Made by a program: the position numbers and the translations under genes. From assembly GCF_001691415.1 (NCBI RefSeq), contig NZ_LRRR01000019.1, forward strand, positions 1-64,000: 64,000 nt of DNA. Reading direction: 5' to 3'. Below, one piece after another: positions 26,479 through 34,842 of the stretch. The notes below the pieces were generated by a model, which did not search any database, was not told the origin of the DNA, and saw nothing but the letters and a program-made list of their open reading frames with translations. The DNA is from Pararhodobacter sp. CCB-MM2 (GTDB lineage Bacteria > Pseudomonadota > Alphaproteobacteria > Rhodobacterales > Rhodobacteraceae). Each line of letters begins with the position of its first letter. Within the stretch, counting starts at the first letter, position 1.

Positions 26479-27165
26479 TCACCCGAGGCCAAGAAGCGCG
26501 GGAATATGGCCGATGTCGGGCCGAACCGCATCCGCCAGATCCTCAAGATCCGAGGTCACCGCCACCCCCGTCAGCACGGCCAGAGTGCGCATCCCGGCGG
26601 CGTGACCGGCCTCCAGATCGTGGCGCGAGTCCCCGACCATCAGCACCTGCGCCGGCGCAACACCGCAGTGCCGGGCGAAGGCCAGCAGCATACCAGGCGC
26701 CGGTTTCCCGCCATGACCGCTGTCAAATCCCGAAATGAAATCAAACAGATCGTCCAGCCCGGCCACATGGCGACGCGCCACCGCCTCGTAATCATTGGTG
26801 GCGATGCCTAGCTTCAGCCCGCCCGCGCGCAGGCCCTGCAACAGCGGCCGCAAGGGCACCGCCGGCGCCAGGGGGGCCGTCGCCGCCGAACGGGCAATCT
26901 CGGCCTCCAGCGCGGCGGCGGGGTGGCCGGCCGCGGGGGCGATCAGGGCCGCGACCTCGGCCCCGGTTCCGGCAATGACCGGCGAGGCCGGCAGGAACCG
27001 CGCGGTCTCCAGATCATAGAGCATCGCCTCGGCGATTGCCTGTTGCCGGGCCGTGTCGCCCGGTGCGAGGCGCGCCAGCAGATCGCGGGCCCAGGCGCCC
27101 CAGGTGGCCTGAAAATCGAACAGCGTGCCGTCCTTGTCGAACAGGATCGCGCGAATGTCTTGCAT
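26479..27165 (-). CDS. HAD-superfamily phosphatase (phosphoglycolate phosphatase-like)
   Basis: The 228-residue hydrolase has HAD motif I LFDKDGTLFDF with nucleophile and acid Asp residues, motif II IATND, the motif III Lys in GKPAPGM, and motif IV VGDSRHDLEAG. The cap is the small helical C1 type, as in Gph. It probably dephosphorylates a small metabolite in the cytosol. The exact substrate cannot be told. It lies 23 bp downstream of the DUF3572 gene on the same strand. Confidence 0.88.
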   Translation of the reverse strand: MQDIRAILFDKDGTLFDFQATWGAWARDLLARLAPGDTARQQAIAEAMLYDLETARFLPASPVIAGTGAEVAALIAPAAGHPAAALEAEIARSAATAPLAPAVPLRPLLQGLRAGGLKLGIATNDYEAVARRHVAGLDDLFDFISGFDSGHGGKPAPGMLLAFARHCGVAPAQVLMVGDSRHDLEAGHAAGMRTLAVLTGVAVTSDLEDLADAVRPDIGHIPALLGLG

Positions 27166-27188
27166 GGGTCGAAGTCCGTGAGAGAGGG

Positions 27189-27473
27189 TCAGGTCCAGTG
27201 ATACTCGGCGCCGCCGGGCAGCGATTGACGCGCCTGTCCGGGGGTCTCGGGAGGCACGTCGAGCGCGGCGCAGGCTTCCAGCAGCAGGGCCTCGTCCGTC
27301 ATCAGGAAATCCAGCACCGCCAGCAGAAGGCCCGGATCGGTCAACCGACTGCGCAGGCTTGCCGGGTTCTCACCGGACCAGCCGAGGAAGCTGCCGATGC
27401 GCCCGTGATCCTCGGCCAGCCAGGCAAGGACAGAGGCGGCGAAGGCCTCGGCGGAATCTTGCGACATTGCCAT
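27189..27473 (-). CDS. DUF3572 protein
   Basis: The 94-residue helical protein carries the DUF3572 pattern: ASVLAWLAEDHGRIGSFLGW, then a LLLAVLDFLMTDEALLLEAC segment and a C-terminal LPGGAEYHW. The function is unknown. In alphaproteobacteria this gene commonly lies near divK/pleD, and here it is divergent from a pleD-type gene, which supports the assignment. The ATG of MAMSQDS has TGGGG six bases upstream. A GTG four codons earlier is also open. Confidence 0.85.
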   Translation of the reverse strand: MAMSQDSAEAFAASVLAWLAEDHGRIGSFLGWSGENPASLRSRLTDPGLLLAVLDFLMTDEALLLEACAALDVPPETPGQARQSLPGGAEYHWT

Positions 27474-27680
27474 CGAAATCCCCACAAAATGGCCAAATGG
27501 TAAACAACGGGAAAGGTTTCGTTAACTTCTTGCCCGCTATCTAGGAGCTACGTTCCATGAACTGCGTGTACAAGGGAAATGACCGCGCCAACAGCTTTGT
27601 CGACGACAGGGCGCGCGGCGGAGATCCGCCCCTCCGGAAAAGGGCTGGCGAGTATCCGGAACGTTGAGGCAGGACATCGC

Positions 27681-29078
27681 ATGACAGGCAGGATTCTCAT
27701 CGTAGACGATCTGGCGACCAACAGGATCATCCTGAAGGTTAAGCTGAACGCGGCCTGTTACGAGACCTTGCAGGCGGCGACCGGGGCGGAATGCCTTCGG
27801 ATCGCTCATGACGAACAGCCACGGCTGATCCTTCTCGACATGGAGCTACCGGATCAATCTGGGATCGAGGTCTGTCGCCAATTGCGCGCCAATCCGGTAA
27901 CGACGCATATCCCGGTGGTCATCATCACCGCTTCCACCGACCGTGAGGCGCGTCTGCGCGCGCTTCAGGCGGGGGCGGACGAATTCCTCACCAAACCCCT
28001 GAATGAGGTCATCCTGCTGGCCCGCATCCGCGCCCTTCTGCGCGCGCGCGAAACCGAGGCCGAGCTGCGCCTGCGGTCCGAGACCTGGGGCGCGCTGGAT
28101 CTGGCCGAGGATCAGGGCGTGTTCGAGATGCCCGGTCGCGTCGGCCTGATCGCGGCCGAACCCGCGATTGCCATCGCCTGGCGTTCCGCCTTAGCCCCGC
28201 ATCTGAAGGAACGGCTGGTGGTCCTGACCCCGGCCGCGGCCCTCGGGCCGATGTCCGACAGTGCGGTGCCGGATTTCTTCCTGATTGCCGCGGATCTTGG
28301 GGCGCAGGGCTCGGGCCAGCGGTTGATCGCGGATCTGCGCTCGCGCCGGCCCAGCCGGCATGCGGCGATGGCATTGGTCTTGCACAAGGCCGACCCCGAA
28401 GTTGCGGCGATGGCGCTGGATGTCGGCGCCTCCGACCTGATCCCGCTGCCCATGGACGCCGAGGAAACCGCGCTGCGCATCGGCCTCCATGTCGCCCGCA
28501 AACGCCGCGCCGACCAGCTGCGGCAGGCGGTGTCGGACGGGCTGCGCATGGCGGTCACGGATTCGCTGACCGGCCTCTATAACCGGCGCTATGCCTTGGC
28601 CCATCTCGACCGGATCGCCGTGCGCGCGCAGGAAACCGGGCGGCCCTTCGCGGTGATGCTGCTGGACCTCGACCGGTTCAAATCGGTGAACGACACCTTC
28701 GGCCATGCCGCCGGCGATGCGGTGCTGGAGAGTGTCGCGACCCGGCTGCGCGACAATTTGCGTCCGTCGGATCTGGTGGCGCGGATCGGCGGCGAGGAAT
28801 TCCTCGTGGTGTTGCCGGAAGCGACGCTCGCGACCGCGCGCAGTACGGCCGAGCGACTGTGCCGGACGGTGGCCGCTGCCACGGTCCCCCTGCCCGGCCG
28901 CGACGGCTCGGTCGAGGTCACCATTTCCGTCGGTCTGGCGCTGGGACCCGTGGCCGGCCAGCCGGTGTCACGTGGGGGCGAGGCGCTGGCACAAGACATG
29001 CTGGCCCGCGCCGATGCCGCCCTCCTTGCCGCAAAGGCAGAGGGCCGCAATCAGGTGACGATCTCGAACGCGGCCTAA
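27681..29078 (+). CDS. pleD: PleD-type response regulator diguanylate cyclase
   Basis: The 465-residue protein has two receiver domains and a GGDEF domain. The first receiver (1-120) has the acidic pair at 9-10, phospho-acceptor Asp53 (LLDMELPDQSG) and Lys in LTKPL. The second (about 145-265) lacks a phosphorylation site and acts as a dimer adaptor in PleD. The cyclase has GGEEF near 370, DPL-like DSLTGLYNRRY, and an RPSD inhibitory site. It makes c-di-GMP on phosphorylation. The start is the ATG of MTGRILIVDD. No divK is adjacent. Confidence 0.92.
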   Translation: MTGRILIVDDLATNRIILKVKLNAACYETLQAATGAECLRIAHDEQPRLILLDMELPDQSGIEVCRQLRANPVTTHIPVVIITASTDREARLRALQAGADEFLTKPLNEVILLARIRALLRARETEAELRLRSETWGALDLAEDQGVFEMPGRVGLIAAEPAIAIAWRSALAPHLKERLVVLTPAAALGPMSDSAVPDFFLIAADLGAQGSGQRLIADLRSRRPSRHAAMALVLHKADPEVAAMALDVGASDLIPLPMDAEETALRIGLHVARKRRADQLRQAVSDGLRMAVTDSLTGLYNRRYALAHLDRIAVRAQETGRPFAVMLLDLDRFKSVNDTFGHAAGDAVLESVATRLRDNLRPSDLVARIGGEEFLVVLPEATLATARSTAERLCRTVAAATVPLPGRDGSVEVTISVGLALGPVAGQPVSRGGEALAQDMLARADAALLAAKAEGRNQVTISNAA

Positions 29079-29091
29079 GCGCCCACGAGAA

Positions 29092-29116
29092 ACGCCGCCC
29101 CGATCAAGGGCGGCGT
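29092..29116. terminator. Hairpin between convergent pleD and ZraP-like genes
   Basis: A 9-bp stem (ACGCCGCCC with GGGCGGCGT) encloses a 7-nt loop, 14 bp after the pleD stop and between convergent genes. On the - strand it is followed by TTTCT. A bidirectional terminator is likely. Confidence 0.6.
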
Positions 29117-29147
29117 CGATGGTCAAAGCCGGATTCTGGCGGTCAGC

Positions 29148-29648
29148 TCAGTCGTCCCAGCGTTCTTCCAGCTCATCGGCCATGTCGGACCGTTGTGCCG
29201 GCGTCAGCGCGGCCAGCTGCGCGGCAAAGGCGGCATTCGCGGCGTCGATCCGCCGTTGCAGCGCATCGCGGTCCCCCTGCATCAGCGCGGCAAATTGTGC
29301 TGGATCGAAGGGTTCGCTGCGCAGGGCGGCCAAGAGGGATGCGTTCATCGCCGCGGCCCGCTCGCGCCGTTCTTCGCGGCTGGGACGTTCGCCCATCGGC
29401 CCCATGTCGCGTGAGCGCTCGCGCAGTTCGCTGCGGGCTTCGCGCGGCAGCGCATGCCACAAGGCCCGGATGTCCGGCTGACCCGGAGGGCCGGGCTCGA
29501 ACTGCTTGGCGCGCCAGGCGCCACCGGCCAGCACGCCGATGACCAGCAGGTTCACCGCCAGAGAGGCGATCAGCGCCAGCCGCAGGCGGCGGCCCGGCTT
29601 GCGGGGTTTCGGCGCCGGGGCGTCGGGGGTGTTCAGGGGATCGCTCAT
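29148..29648 (-). CDS. Periplasmic metal-sensor-like protein (ZraP/CpxP type)
   Basis: The 166-residue protein has a cytosolic Pro/Lys-rich N-terminus, one membrane helix (LALIASLAVNLLVIGVLAGG, about 24-43) and a periplasmic helical domain with LWHALPREARSEL, REERRERAAAMNASLLAALR and LTPAQRSDMADEL. This is the heavy-metal resistance/periplasmic sensor family (PF13801), related to CpxP, Spy and ZraP. It is the last gene of the sigma-factor operon and may sense envelope stress or act as a chaperone. Metal binding is not shown by sequence. Confidence 0.82.
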   Translation of the reverse strand: MSDPLNTPDAPAPKPRKPGRRLRLALIASLAVNLLVIGVLAGGAWRAKQFEPGPPGQPDIRALWHALPREARSELRERSRDMGPMGERPSREERRERAAAMNASLLAALRSEPFDPAQFAALMQGDRDALQRRIDAANAAFAAQLAALTPAQRSDMADELEERWDD

Positions 29649-29655
29649 GGCCGCC

Positions 29656-30087
29656 TCAATCGGTCTCGGTGTCGAGCAGGCTCAGCAGCTCGGACCCGGT
29701 GGAATACTGGAACCCGCTGGTCGAGGAGGACCAGTCGGACAGGCTGGGCGACACGCTGGCGGCGCCCTGCCAGAAGGAGCTGACGAGATCAGCGGTCGGC
29801 CCCGGCGCGGCGAAGCCGATCCAGATGCCCGCCAACCCGGCCACGCCCATGCCCGCCAGTGAGGGGGCGCCGCCGAATTCGGTCAGCAGCCCCTTCAGAC
29901 GGGCGAAGAACCCGCCCCGGACCGGCGGCGCGGCCACCGCTTGCGTGGCCAGCGCGGCCGACATCAGCCGGGCCTCGAAACTTGCGGACAGGGGCGGCGG
30001 CGCCTCGGCGCGGGCCTCGGCGAACAGGGCGTCCAGACCGTCGTCGCCAAACGGGTCCGTGCTGTGCTTTTCCAGATCGCGTGTCAT
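29656..30087 (-). CDS. Candidate anti-sigma factor, membrane protein
   Basis: The 143-residue protein has an acidic N-terminal region (FGDDGLDALFAEARAEAP) and a possible membrane segment (APSLAGMGVAGLAGIWIGFA, about 74-93). Its ATG overlaps the stop of the sigma-factor gene (ATGA), so the two are made in a fixed ratio, as sigma/anti-sigma pairs are. I recognise no zinc-binding HxxxCxxC motif, so it is not a ZAS-type anti-sigma. The role is inferred from context. Confidence 0.65.
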   Translation of the reverse strand: MTRDLEKHSTDPFGDDGLDALFAEARAEAPPPLSASFEARLMSAALATQAVAAPPVRGGFFARLKGLLTEFGGAPSLAGMGVAGLAGIWIGFAAPGPTADLVSSFWQGAASVSPSLSDWSSSTSGFQYSTGSELLSLLDTETD

Positions 30088-30653
30088 CGTTCATACCCCA
30101 ATTCATCGCGCCGCCCGGACAAAAGCTCGGCCAGCCGTCGTTTCCCCCGCGCGGTGAGGCTTTCCACGGCCTCGACGCCGATCCCCATCGCGGTGCCGAT
30201 TTCGGGGTTCGACATCCCCTCAAGATGGCGCAGCACCACCGCCACGCGCTGCCTGTCCGGCAACAGGGCCAGCGCTTCGTCCAGCGCGCGGCGCCTCTCG
30301 CCATCGATCATCGTCTCGACCACGCCCGGAGACGGGTCATCAGGCTCGGCGATCTCGTCGAAATCGACGCCCCGCCGCCGCCGCAACCGGTCGGTCGCCA
30401 GATTCACCGCCACGCGATGCAACCATGTCGAGGGCTTGGCCCCGCCCGGCTCCCACCGTGGTGCGATCTTCCACAGCCGCAGCATTGCCTCTTGCGTGAC
30501 ATCCTCGGCCTCGGCCGCGTCCTGCAACAGGCGTTGCGTCACGCGCAGAACGCGCGGCGCCAGCCGTTCGACAAGCAGCCGGGCCGCCTGCGGATCGCCG
30601 GCAGCGTATTGCACCAGCAGCGCATCGTCGCTGAGGCCCTCGGTCGAAGTCAT
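30084..30653 (-). CDS. ECF-type RNA polymerase sigma factor
   Basis: The 189-residue sigma-70 family protein has region 2 (about 22-90; AEDVTQEAMLRLWKIAP and TWLHRVAVNLATDRLRRRR) and region 4 (about 125-180; ALALLPDRQRVAVVLRHLEG and MSNPEIGTAMGIGVEAVESL). Region 3 is absent, as in ECF factors. It directs RNA polymerase to a small regulon, likely its own operon and envelope genes. The ATG at 30653 lies within a short direct repeat (CGAAGTCAT, also at 30679-30687). An ATG at 30677 is an alternative start. Confidence 0.92.
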   Translation of the reverse strand: MTSTEGLSDDALLVQYAAGDPQAARLLVERLAPRVLRVTQRLLQDAAEAEDVTQEAMLRLWKIAPRWEPGGAKPSTWLHRVAVNLATDRLRRRRGVDFDEIAEPDDPSPGVVETMIDGERRRALDEALALLPDRQRVAVVLRHLEGMSNPEIGTAMGIGVEAVESLTARGKRRLAELLSGRRDELGYER

Positions 30654-30757
30654 ATATGCGGCGCTATCCCTGGGCATCCGAAGTCATTGGTCGCGTGCAG
30701 CCCTTGGTGGGCCGGGCGCGTCCCCCAGAGGTAACGCCCGGCCCGGTGTCATGCAAC

Positions 30758-31420
30758 TCAGCCGCGCTGCGGACGCGAGGCCATCCAGTTGATCATCTCT
30801 TGCGCATGGGCCAGCTCTTCCGGGCTGATCTGCCCGTCGCTGTCCGCGTCGATCCGGGCAAAGCCCATGCCGCCGCGCTCGCCACGCTCGCCCATACGGT
30901 CGTGCATGCCGGCCATCCGGCGCTCGCCACGGTCTCCACGCTCACCGCGCTCGGCCCGCTCGCCACGCTCGCCGCGCTCATGGCGTTCGCCACGCTCGCC
31001 GCGCATCTCGTGGCGCTCGCCGCGGTCGTCGCCATGGCCCATGCGCGGGCCACGCTCGTCACCGCCGTGGCGGCCCATGGCGAAACGCTCGCGCATTTCG
31101 TCGCGGCGCTCTTCGCCCATGGCGGTCATGCCGGTCACCAGCTCGTCACGGGTGAGGGCACCATTGCCATCGGCATCTGCCGCGGCGATCAGCGCGTCGG
31201 CGCGGGCGCCGATCATCTCGGCCCGGCGCGCATCGCGCAGGGTGGTGGCATAGGCCGACCATTCCTCGGTCGAGATCCCGCCCGAGCCATCGGTGTCGGC
31301 GGCCGCGAAATCGAGGACCGGCGGCGTCGGGCGGGCCGGGGTAGCCGCGTCCTGCGCGAAGGAGGCAGCCGGGATGGCAGCCAGCAGCAGGGCAACGGCG
31401 GTCAGGGTCTTGGTGTTCAT
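30758..31420 (-). CDS. Exported EF-hand calcium-binding protein with RGE repeat
   Basis: The 220-residue protein has a signal peptide (MNTKTLTAVALLLAAIPAASFAQ) and three EF-hand loops: DTDGSGGISTEEW, DADGNGALTRDEL and DADSDGQISPEEL. Between the second and third lies a low-complexity RGER/HER/GDR repeat (about 118-175) that is strongly charged. It should bind Ca2+ in the periplasm. It heads the same-strand run leading into the sigma factor and the ZraP-like protein, so calcium or envelope state may be what the system reads. That link is inference. Confidence 0.87.
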   Translation of the reverse strand: MNTKTLTAVALLLAAIPAASFAQDAATPARPTPPVLDFAAADTDGSGGISTEEWSAYATTLRDARRAEMIGARADALIAAADADGNGALTRDELVTGMTAMGEERRDEMRERFAMGRHGGDERGPRMGHGDDRGERHEMRGERGERHERGERGERAERGERGDRGERRMAGMHDRMGERGERGGMGFARIDADSDGQISPEELAHAQEMINWMASRPQRG

Positions 31421-31513
31421 ACTTGCTCTCCAATCAAGGGCGCTTTCCGAAGGTTACGAGGCATCGTCAGCGCGTTGATGCCTGTCTAACGGGCAGACCC
31501 AGACATTCCGTCG

Positions 31514-31622
31514 CAGCTTTCGGGCGAAAGCTGAACTTGACCTGTTTGTTACCTTCCCCCATTTTGAGCCCGACCCCGAACAGTGACGGTGGCCCGTCGG
31601 ATCCGACAGAGTTCCGGATCCG
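31514..31622. promoter_or_regulatory. Palindromes and a possible promoter in the EF-hand/DUF983 divergent region
   Basis: A 9-bp-arm palindrome (CAGCTTTCG-GG-CGAAAGCTG, 31514-31533) lies in the 277-bp divergent gap. A possible + strand promoter follows: TTGACC (31537-31542), 17 bp, CATTTT (31560-31565). A perfect 12-bp palindrome GTCGGATCCGAC (31596-31607) and a second copy of its core, CGGATCCG (31615-31622), lie downstream. These are candidate operators; no factor is known. Confidence 0.4.
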
Positions 31623-31697
31623 CGAGAGCCGTTGGTCTGCCGCAAAGCGGCCCTCCCCGGAACAAAGCCGCCCGATTGCGGCAGACAGGACCAAGCC

Positions 31698-32096
31698 ATG
31701 ACGATGACCGTGACCTCCACCGAACCCGTCGACGACCGCCCGCTGGGCCCGGCGCTGCGCCGCGGCTGGTCGCGCCGCTGCCCGCATTGCGGCACGGGCC
31801 GGATGATGAAGGGCTACCTGAAAGTGGCCGATGCCTGCCCCGATTGCGGCGAGGCGTTCCACCACCACCGGGCGGACGACGGCCCCGCCTATCTGACCAT
31901 CCTCGTGGTCGGCAAGGTGATCATGGCGATCTACCTCGCCGTGTTCCTCGCCTTCCGGCCGGAGCCTTGGGTGATGATCGCCCTGTGCTGGGCCGTGGCC
32001 CTCGGCATGGCGCTGTATCTTCTGCCGCGCTTCAAGGGCGCGCTGGTGGCCCTGCAATGGTCGCGCCGGATGCACGGCTTCGACGACGGCCGCTGA
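31698..32096 (+). CDS. DUF983 membrane protein
   Basis: The 132-residue protein has an N-terminal zinc-ribbon-like pair CPHCGTG...CPDCGEAF (four Cys, about 29-53), then HHHRADDGPAYLTI and two membrane helices (VGKVIMAIYLAVFLAF and WVMIALCWAVALGMALYLLP). This is the DUF983 family, widespread in alphaproteobacteria and of unknown function. The ATG of MTMTVTS is eight bases after AGGA. The NUDIX gene begins 3 bp after its stop, so the two are cotranscribed. Confidence 0.88.
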   Translation: MTMTVTSTEPVDDRPLGPALRRGWSRRCPHCGTGRMMKGYLKVADACPDCGEAFHHHRADDGPAYLTILVVGKVIMAIYLAVFLAFRPEPWVMIALCWAVALGMALYLLPRFKGALVALQWSRRMHGFDDGR

Positions 32097-32099
32097 TCC

Positions 32100-32804
32100 A
32101 TGAGCATGGCAGACACCGTCGACGCCCCCGTCGTGCCGATCCGCGACGCCGCCACCATCGTGCTGGTGCGCGACACGCAGACCGACACCCCGCGTGTCCT
32201 GATGGGCCAGCGCGGGGCGGGTGCGGTGTTCATGCCGTCGAAATACGTCTTCCCCGGCGGCGCGGTCGATCCCTCGGATGCGCATGTGACGCTGGGCCGC
32301 CCCCTGCCCGAGCAGGAGGTCCGCCGCCTCGCGCAGCTGCCGGTGACCGAGACGGCGCCCTCTCCGCAGACCATGGCCGCCGCTGCCCTGCGTGAGCTGT
32401 GGGAGGAATCCGGCCTGATGCTGGGCTGCCCCGGTGACTGGCCCGGCAATATCGCACCCGATTGGGCCGATTTCGCCAAGGCCGGCCTGCTGCCCGCCGC
32501 GGACGGGTTGCGCTTCCTGTTCCGCGCCGTGACGCCCAAGGGCCGCCCGCGCCGCTTCGATGCGCGGTTCTTCCTTGCCGATGCCTCGGGCGTGGCGGGG
32601 GACCTCGACGATTTCTCGCGCGCGACGGATGAGTTGAGCCACCTGCACTGGATCGAACTGGCCGAGGCCCGGAAGCTGGATCTGCCCTTCATCACCGAGG
32701 TCGTGCTGGCCGAGGCCGAGGCAATCCTGCGCGAAGGCGGGCAGGAGAGCGTGCCGTTCTTCGACAATTCCGGCGCCGAGTCGATCTTCCGCCGGATCGC
32801 CTGA
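32100..32804 (+). CDS. NUDIX hydrolase
   Basis: The 234-residue hydrolase has VFPGGAVDPSD followed, after an insertion, by AAALRELWEESGL, the second half of the Nudix box (REUxEExGU). The split box is typical of the NUDT7/NUDT19-like group, some of which cleave CoA or acyl-CoA. It hydrolyses a nucleoside diphosphate linked to another moiety with Mg2+. The substrate is not determined. It follows DUF983 by 3 bp. Confidence 0.88.
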   Translation: MSMADTVDAPVVPIRDAATIVLVRDTQTDTPRVLMGQRGAGAVFMPSKYVFPGGAVDPSDAHVTLGRPLPEQEVRRLAQLPVTETAPSPQTMAAAALRELWEESGLMLGCPGDWPGNIAPDWADFAKAGLLPAADGLRFLFRAVTPKGRPRRFDARFFLADASGVAGDLDDFSRATDELSHLHWIELAEARKLDLPFITEVVLAEAEAILREGGQESVPFFDNSGAESIFRRIA

Positions 32805-32904
32805 CGGGCTTACTGACGGCCCCTAACGAGCGCGTGATGCCCTCTTGCGCGAGGGTGAAACCGGAGGCACAACTTTCCGGTTTTCTATCGTCAGGACTTT
32901 TCTC

Positions 32905-34806
32905 ATGGTGCATTACCCTCTGCGGGCCGCTTGGCCCGCGCTGTTCCTTATGGCCTCGGCTCAAGCCGGCCTCGCGCAGACCACCCCCATCACCCCCCGC
33001 ACGATGATCGTCATGGATGGCTCCGGCTCCATGTGGGGGCAGATCGACGGCATCCCGAAACTGGAGATCGCCCGCGATGTGGTGGCCGATGTCCTTGCCG
33101 GCATGGACCCCGACGCGACGCTGGGCCTGATTGCCTATGGCCACCGTCGCCGGGGCGATTGCTCCGACATCGAAGTGATGGTCGAGCCCGCCGCAGGCTC
33201 GGCCTCGCAGATCGCCGAGCGCGTCAATACGATGCGCTTTCAGGGCCGCACGCCCCTGACCGACGCTGTCCGCCGCGCCGCCGAGGTGCTGCGCCATTCC
33301 GAGGATCCGGCGACCGTAGTGCTGGTCACTGACGGGATCGAAACCTGCGAGGCCGACCCCTGCGCCCTGGCCCGAGAGCTGGAGGCCTCGGGCGTCGATT
33401 TCACCGCGCATGTCGTGGGCTTCGGCCTCAGCGAGGAGGAAGGCGCGCAGGTCGCCTGCCTCGCCGAGGAAACCGGCGGGCGCTATTTCCAGGCCGATGA
33501 CGCGGAAGCCCTGACCGAGGCGCTGACCCAGACCCTCGCCACCCCGGAACCGGCACCCGCGCCGCAGCCGGAGCCCGACCCCCTGACCGTCGAGCCCGCC
33601 GCTGCCCCCGGCCCCTGGTATCCCGGCCCGGCCTTCCAGCGGGACCTGCAACTGTCGCCCACGGGCCGCAGCCGCGGCACCGGCGCCGCCCAACCGGCCG
33701 AGATCAGTTTCCCCGCTGATGGCACCGCCGAGATGTGCCAACAGGCCTGTGCCGACGACGCGCAGTGCACGATCTGGCAATACGAGCCCCAAGGCTCGTA
33801 TTTCATCGAGGAAGCGCGCTGCCATCTCTTCAACGCGGATGCCGAATTCGACTATGGCTTCGAGACCGGCTTCGTCGCGGGCACCAATCCCGAAGAGCCG
33901 CAGCTGACCCGCCCCTTCGAGACCCCGCTGCCCGAAGCGACGCTCACCGCCCCCGTCTCGGCCCCGGCGCTGAGCTGGATCGACGTGGCGGTCAACGGCC
34001 CGCTGAACGAAGGCGACTACATCGACATCGTCGAGCGCGGCGCCACCCGGACACACCAGCCGCAGAGCTTCACGATGCTGGCCGGCGCGACGCAGGTCCG
34101 CATTCAGGCCCCGGCCACGCCCGGCGCCTATGATCTGCGCTATGTCGAAGCCGTCGAGGGCCAGGATCCCCGCGTCCTCAGCGTGCAACCGCTCGAGGTC
34201 GGGGACCTGACCTATTCGCTGTCGGCGCCCGACGTCATCTCTGCCGGCAGCCCGATCGCCATCGACTGGACCGGCCCGCAGGCCGAGGGCGATTACATCG
34301 ACATCATCGAAGCCGGCGCGACGCGGACCCATGCCGCCGCCGCCGATGCCTATGTGACCGAAGGCAATCCGCTGGCGCTGATCGCCCCCTTGCCCGAGGG
34401 CGACTACGAGATCCGCTACATCGTCGAAGGTCCCGAGGGGCGCTATGCCGCCATCACGCGCCCGCTGCAGGTCTCGCCGCCCGTGGCCAGCCTGACCGCG
34501 CCCGAGCGGGTGGGTCCGGCGACGGAGCTGACGGTGCAATGGACCGGCCCTGCCCTGTCGCGCAACTGGATCGAACTGGTGCCCGCCGCGCAGACCGAGA
34601 TGGGGGGCGAGCTGGCCTATGCCTATCTCGATCCGGCGCAGACCAGCGTGAGCTTCATGCTGCCCGATCAGCCCGGCGATTATCGCCTCCGCTTCATCGC
34701 CGAGGACATGCGCGGCAACCGGGGCATCATCGCCACCCGGCCGATCACCGTGGTGCCGGGCTTCGTGCCCCCTGCCCCTCCGGCGGCGCCGGCTGCGGAC
34801 AAGTAA
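32905..34806 (+). CDS. Exported VWA protein with PAN-like and three Ig-like repeats
   Basis: The 633-residue secreted protein has a signal peptide ending near ASAQAGLAQ and a VWA domain (about 28-205) with MIDAS DGSGSMWG (from about 38) and the later TPLTDA and TDGIETC motifs. A Pro/Glu-rich linker near 216 is followed by a PAN/apple-like domain (about 235-335; MCQQACADDAQCTIWQY and EARCHLF). Three repeated beta-rich domains of about 85 residues come next; the first two share EGDYIDI(V/I)E-x-GATRTH. It probably binds ligands or partners outside the inner membrane. The start is the ATG of MVHYPL. No homologue of known function is recognised. Confidence 0.85.
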   Translation: MVHYPLRAAWPALFLMASAQAGLAQTTPITPRTMIVMDGSGSMWGQIDGIPKLEIARDVVADVLAGMDPDATLGLIAYGHRRRGDCSDIEVMVEPAAGSASQIAERVNTMRFQGRTPLTDAVRRAAEVLRHSEDPATVVLVTDGIETCEADPCALARELEASGVDFTAHVVGFGLSEEEGAQVACLAEETGGRYFQADDAEALTEALTQTLATPEPAPAPQPEPDPLTVEPAAAPGPWYPGPAFQRDLQLSPTGRSRGTGAAQPAEISFPADGTAEMCQQACADDAQCTIWQYEPQGSYFIEEARCHLFNADAEFDYGFETGFVAGTNPEEPQLTRPFETPLPEATLTAPVSAPALSWIDVAVNGPLNEGDYIDIVERGATRTHQPQSFTMLAGATQVRIQAPATPGAYDLRYVEAVEGQDPRVLSVQPLEVGDLTYSLSAPDVISAGSPIAIDWTGPQAEGDYIDIIEAGATRTHAAAADAYVTEGNPLALIAPLPEGDYEIRYIVEGPEGRYAAITRPLQVSPPVASLTAPERVGPATELTVQWTGPALSRNWIELVPAAQTEMGGELAYAYLDPAQTSVSFMLPDQPGDYRLRFIAEDMRGNRGIIATRPITVVPGFVPPAPPAAPAADK

Positions 34807-34809
34807 GGG

Positions 34810-34837
34810 AAAGGGCCGGTCGCTGGACCGGCCCTTT
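34810..34837. terminator. Bidirectional terminator after the VWA gene
   Basis: A perfect 12-bp stem (34810-34821 with 34826-34837) has a GCTG loop and a T-run continuing past it, just before the stop of the convergent GNAT gene. Confidence 0.85.
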
Positions 34838-34842
34838 TCCGT

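Noticed and set aside
27515..27543. Possible CtrA or sigma-70 promoter before pleD
   Set aside because: Only one TTAA half-site and a TATCTA without a matching -35 are visible, which is not enough to call.
30830..31090. Direct repeats resembling a CRISPR or VNTR locus
   Set aside because: They encode the RGE-rich segment of the EF-hand protein in frame.
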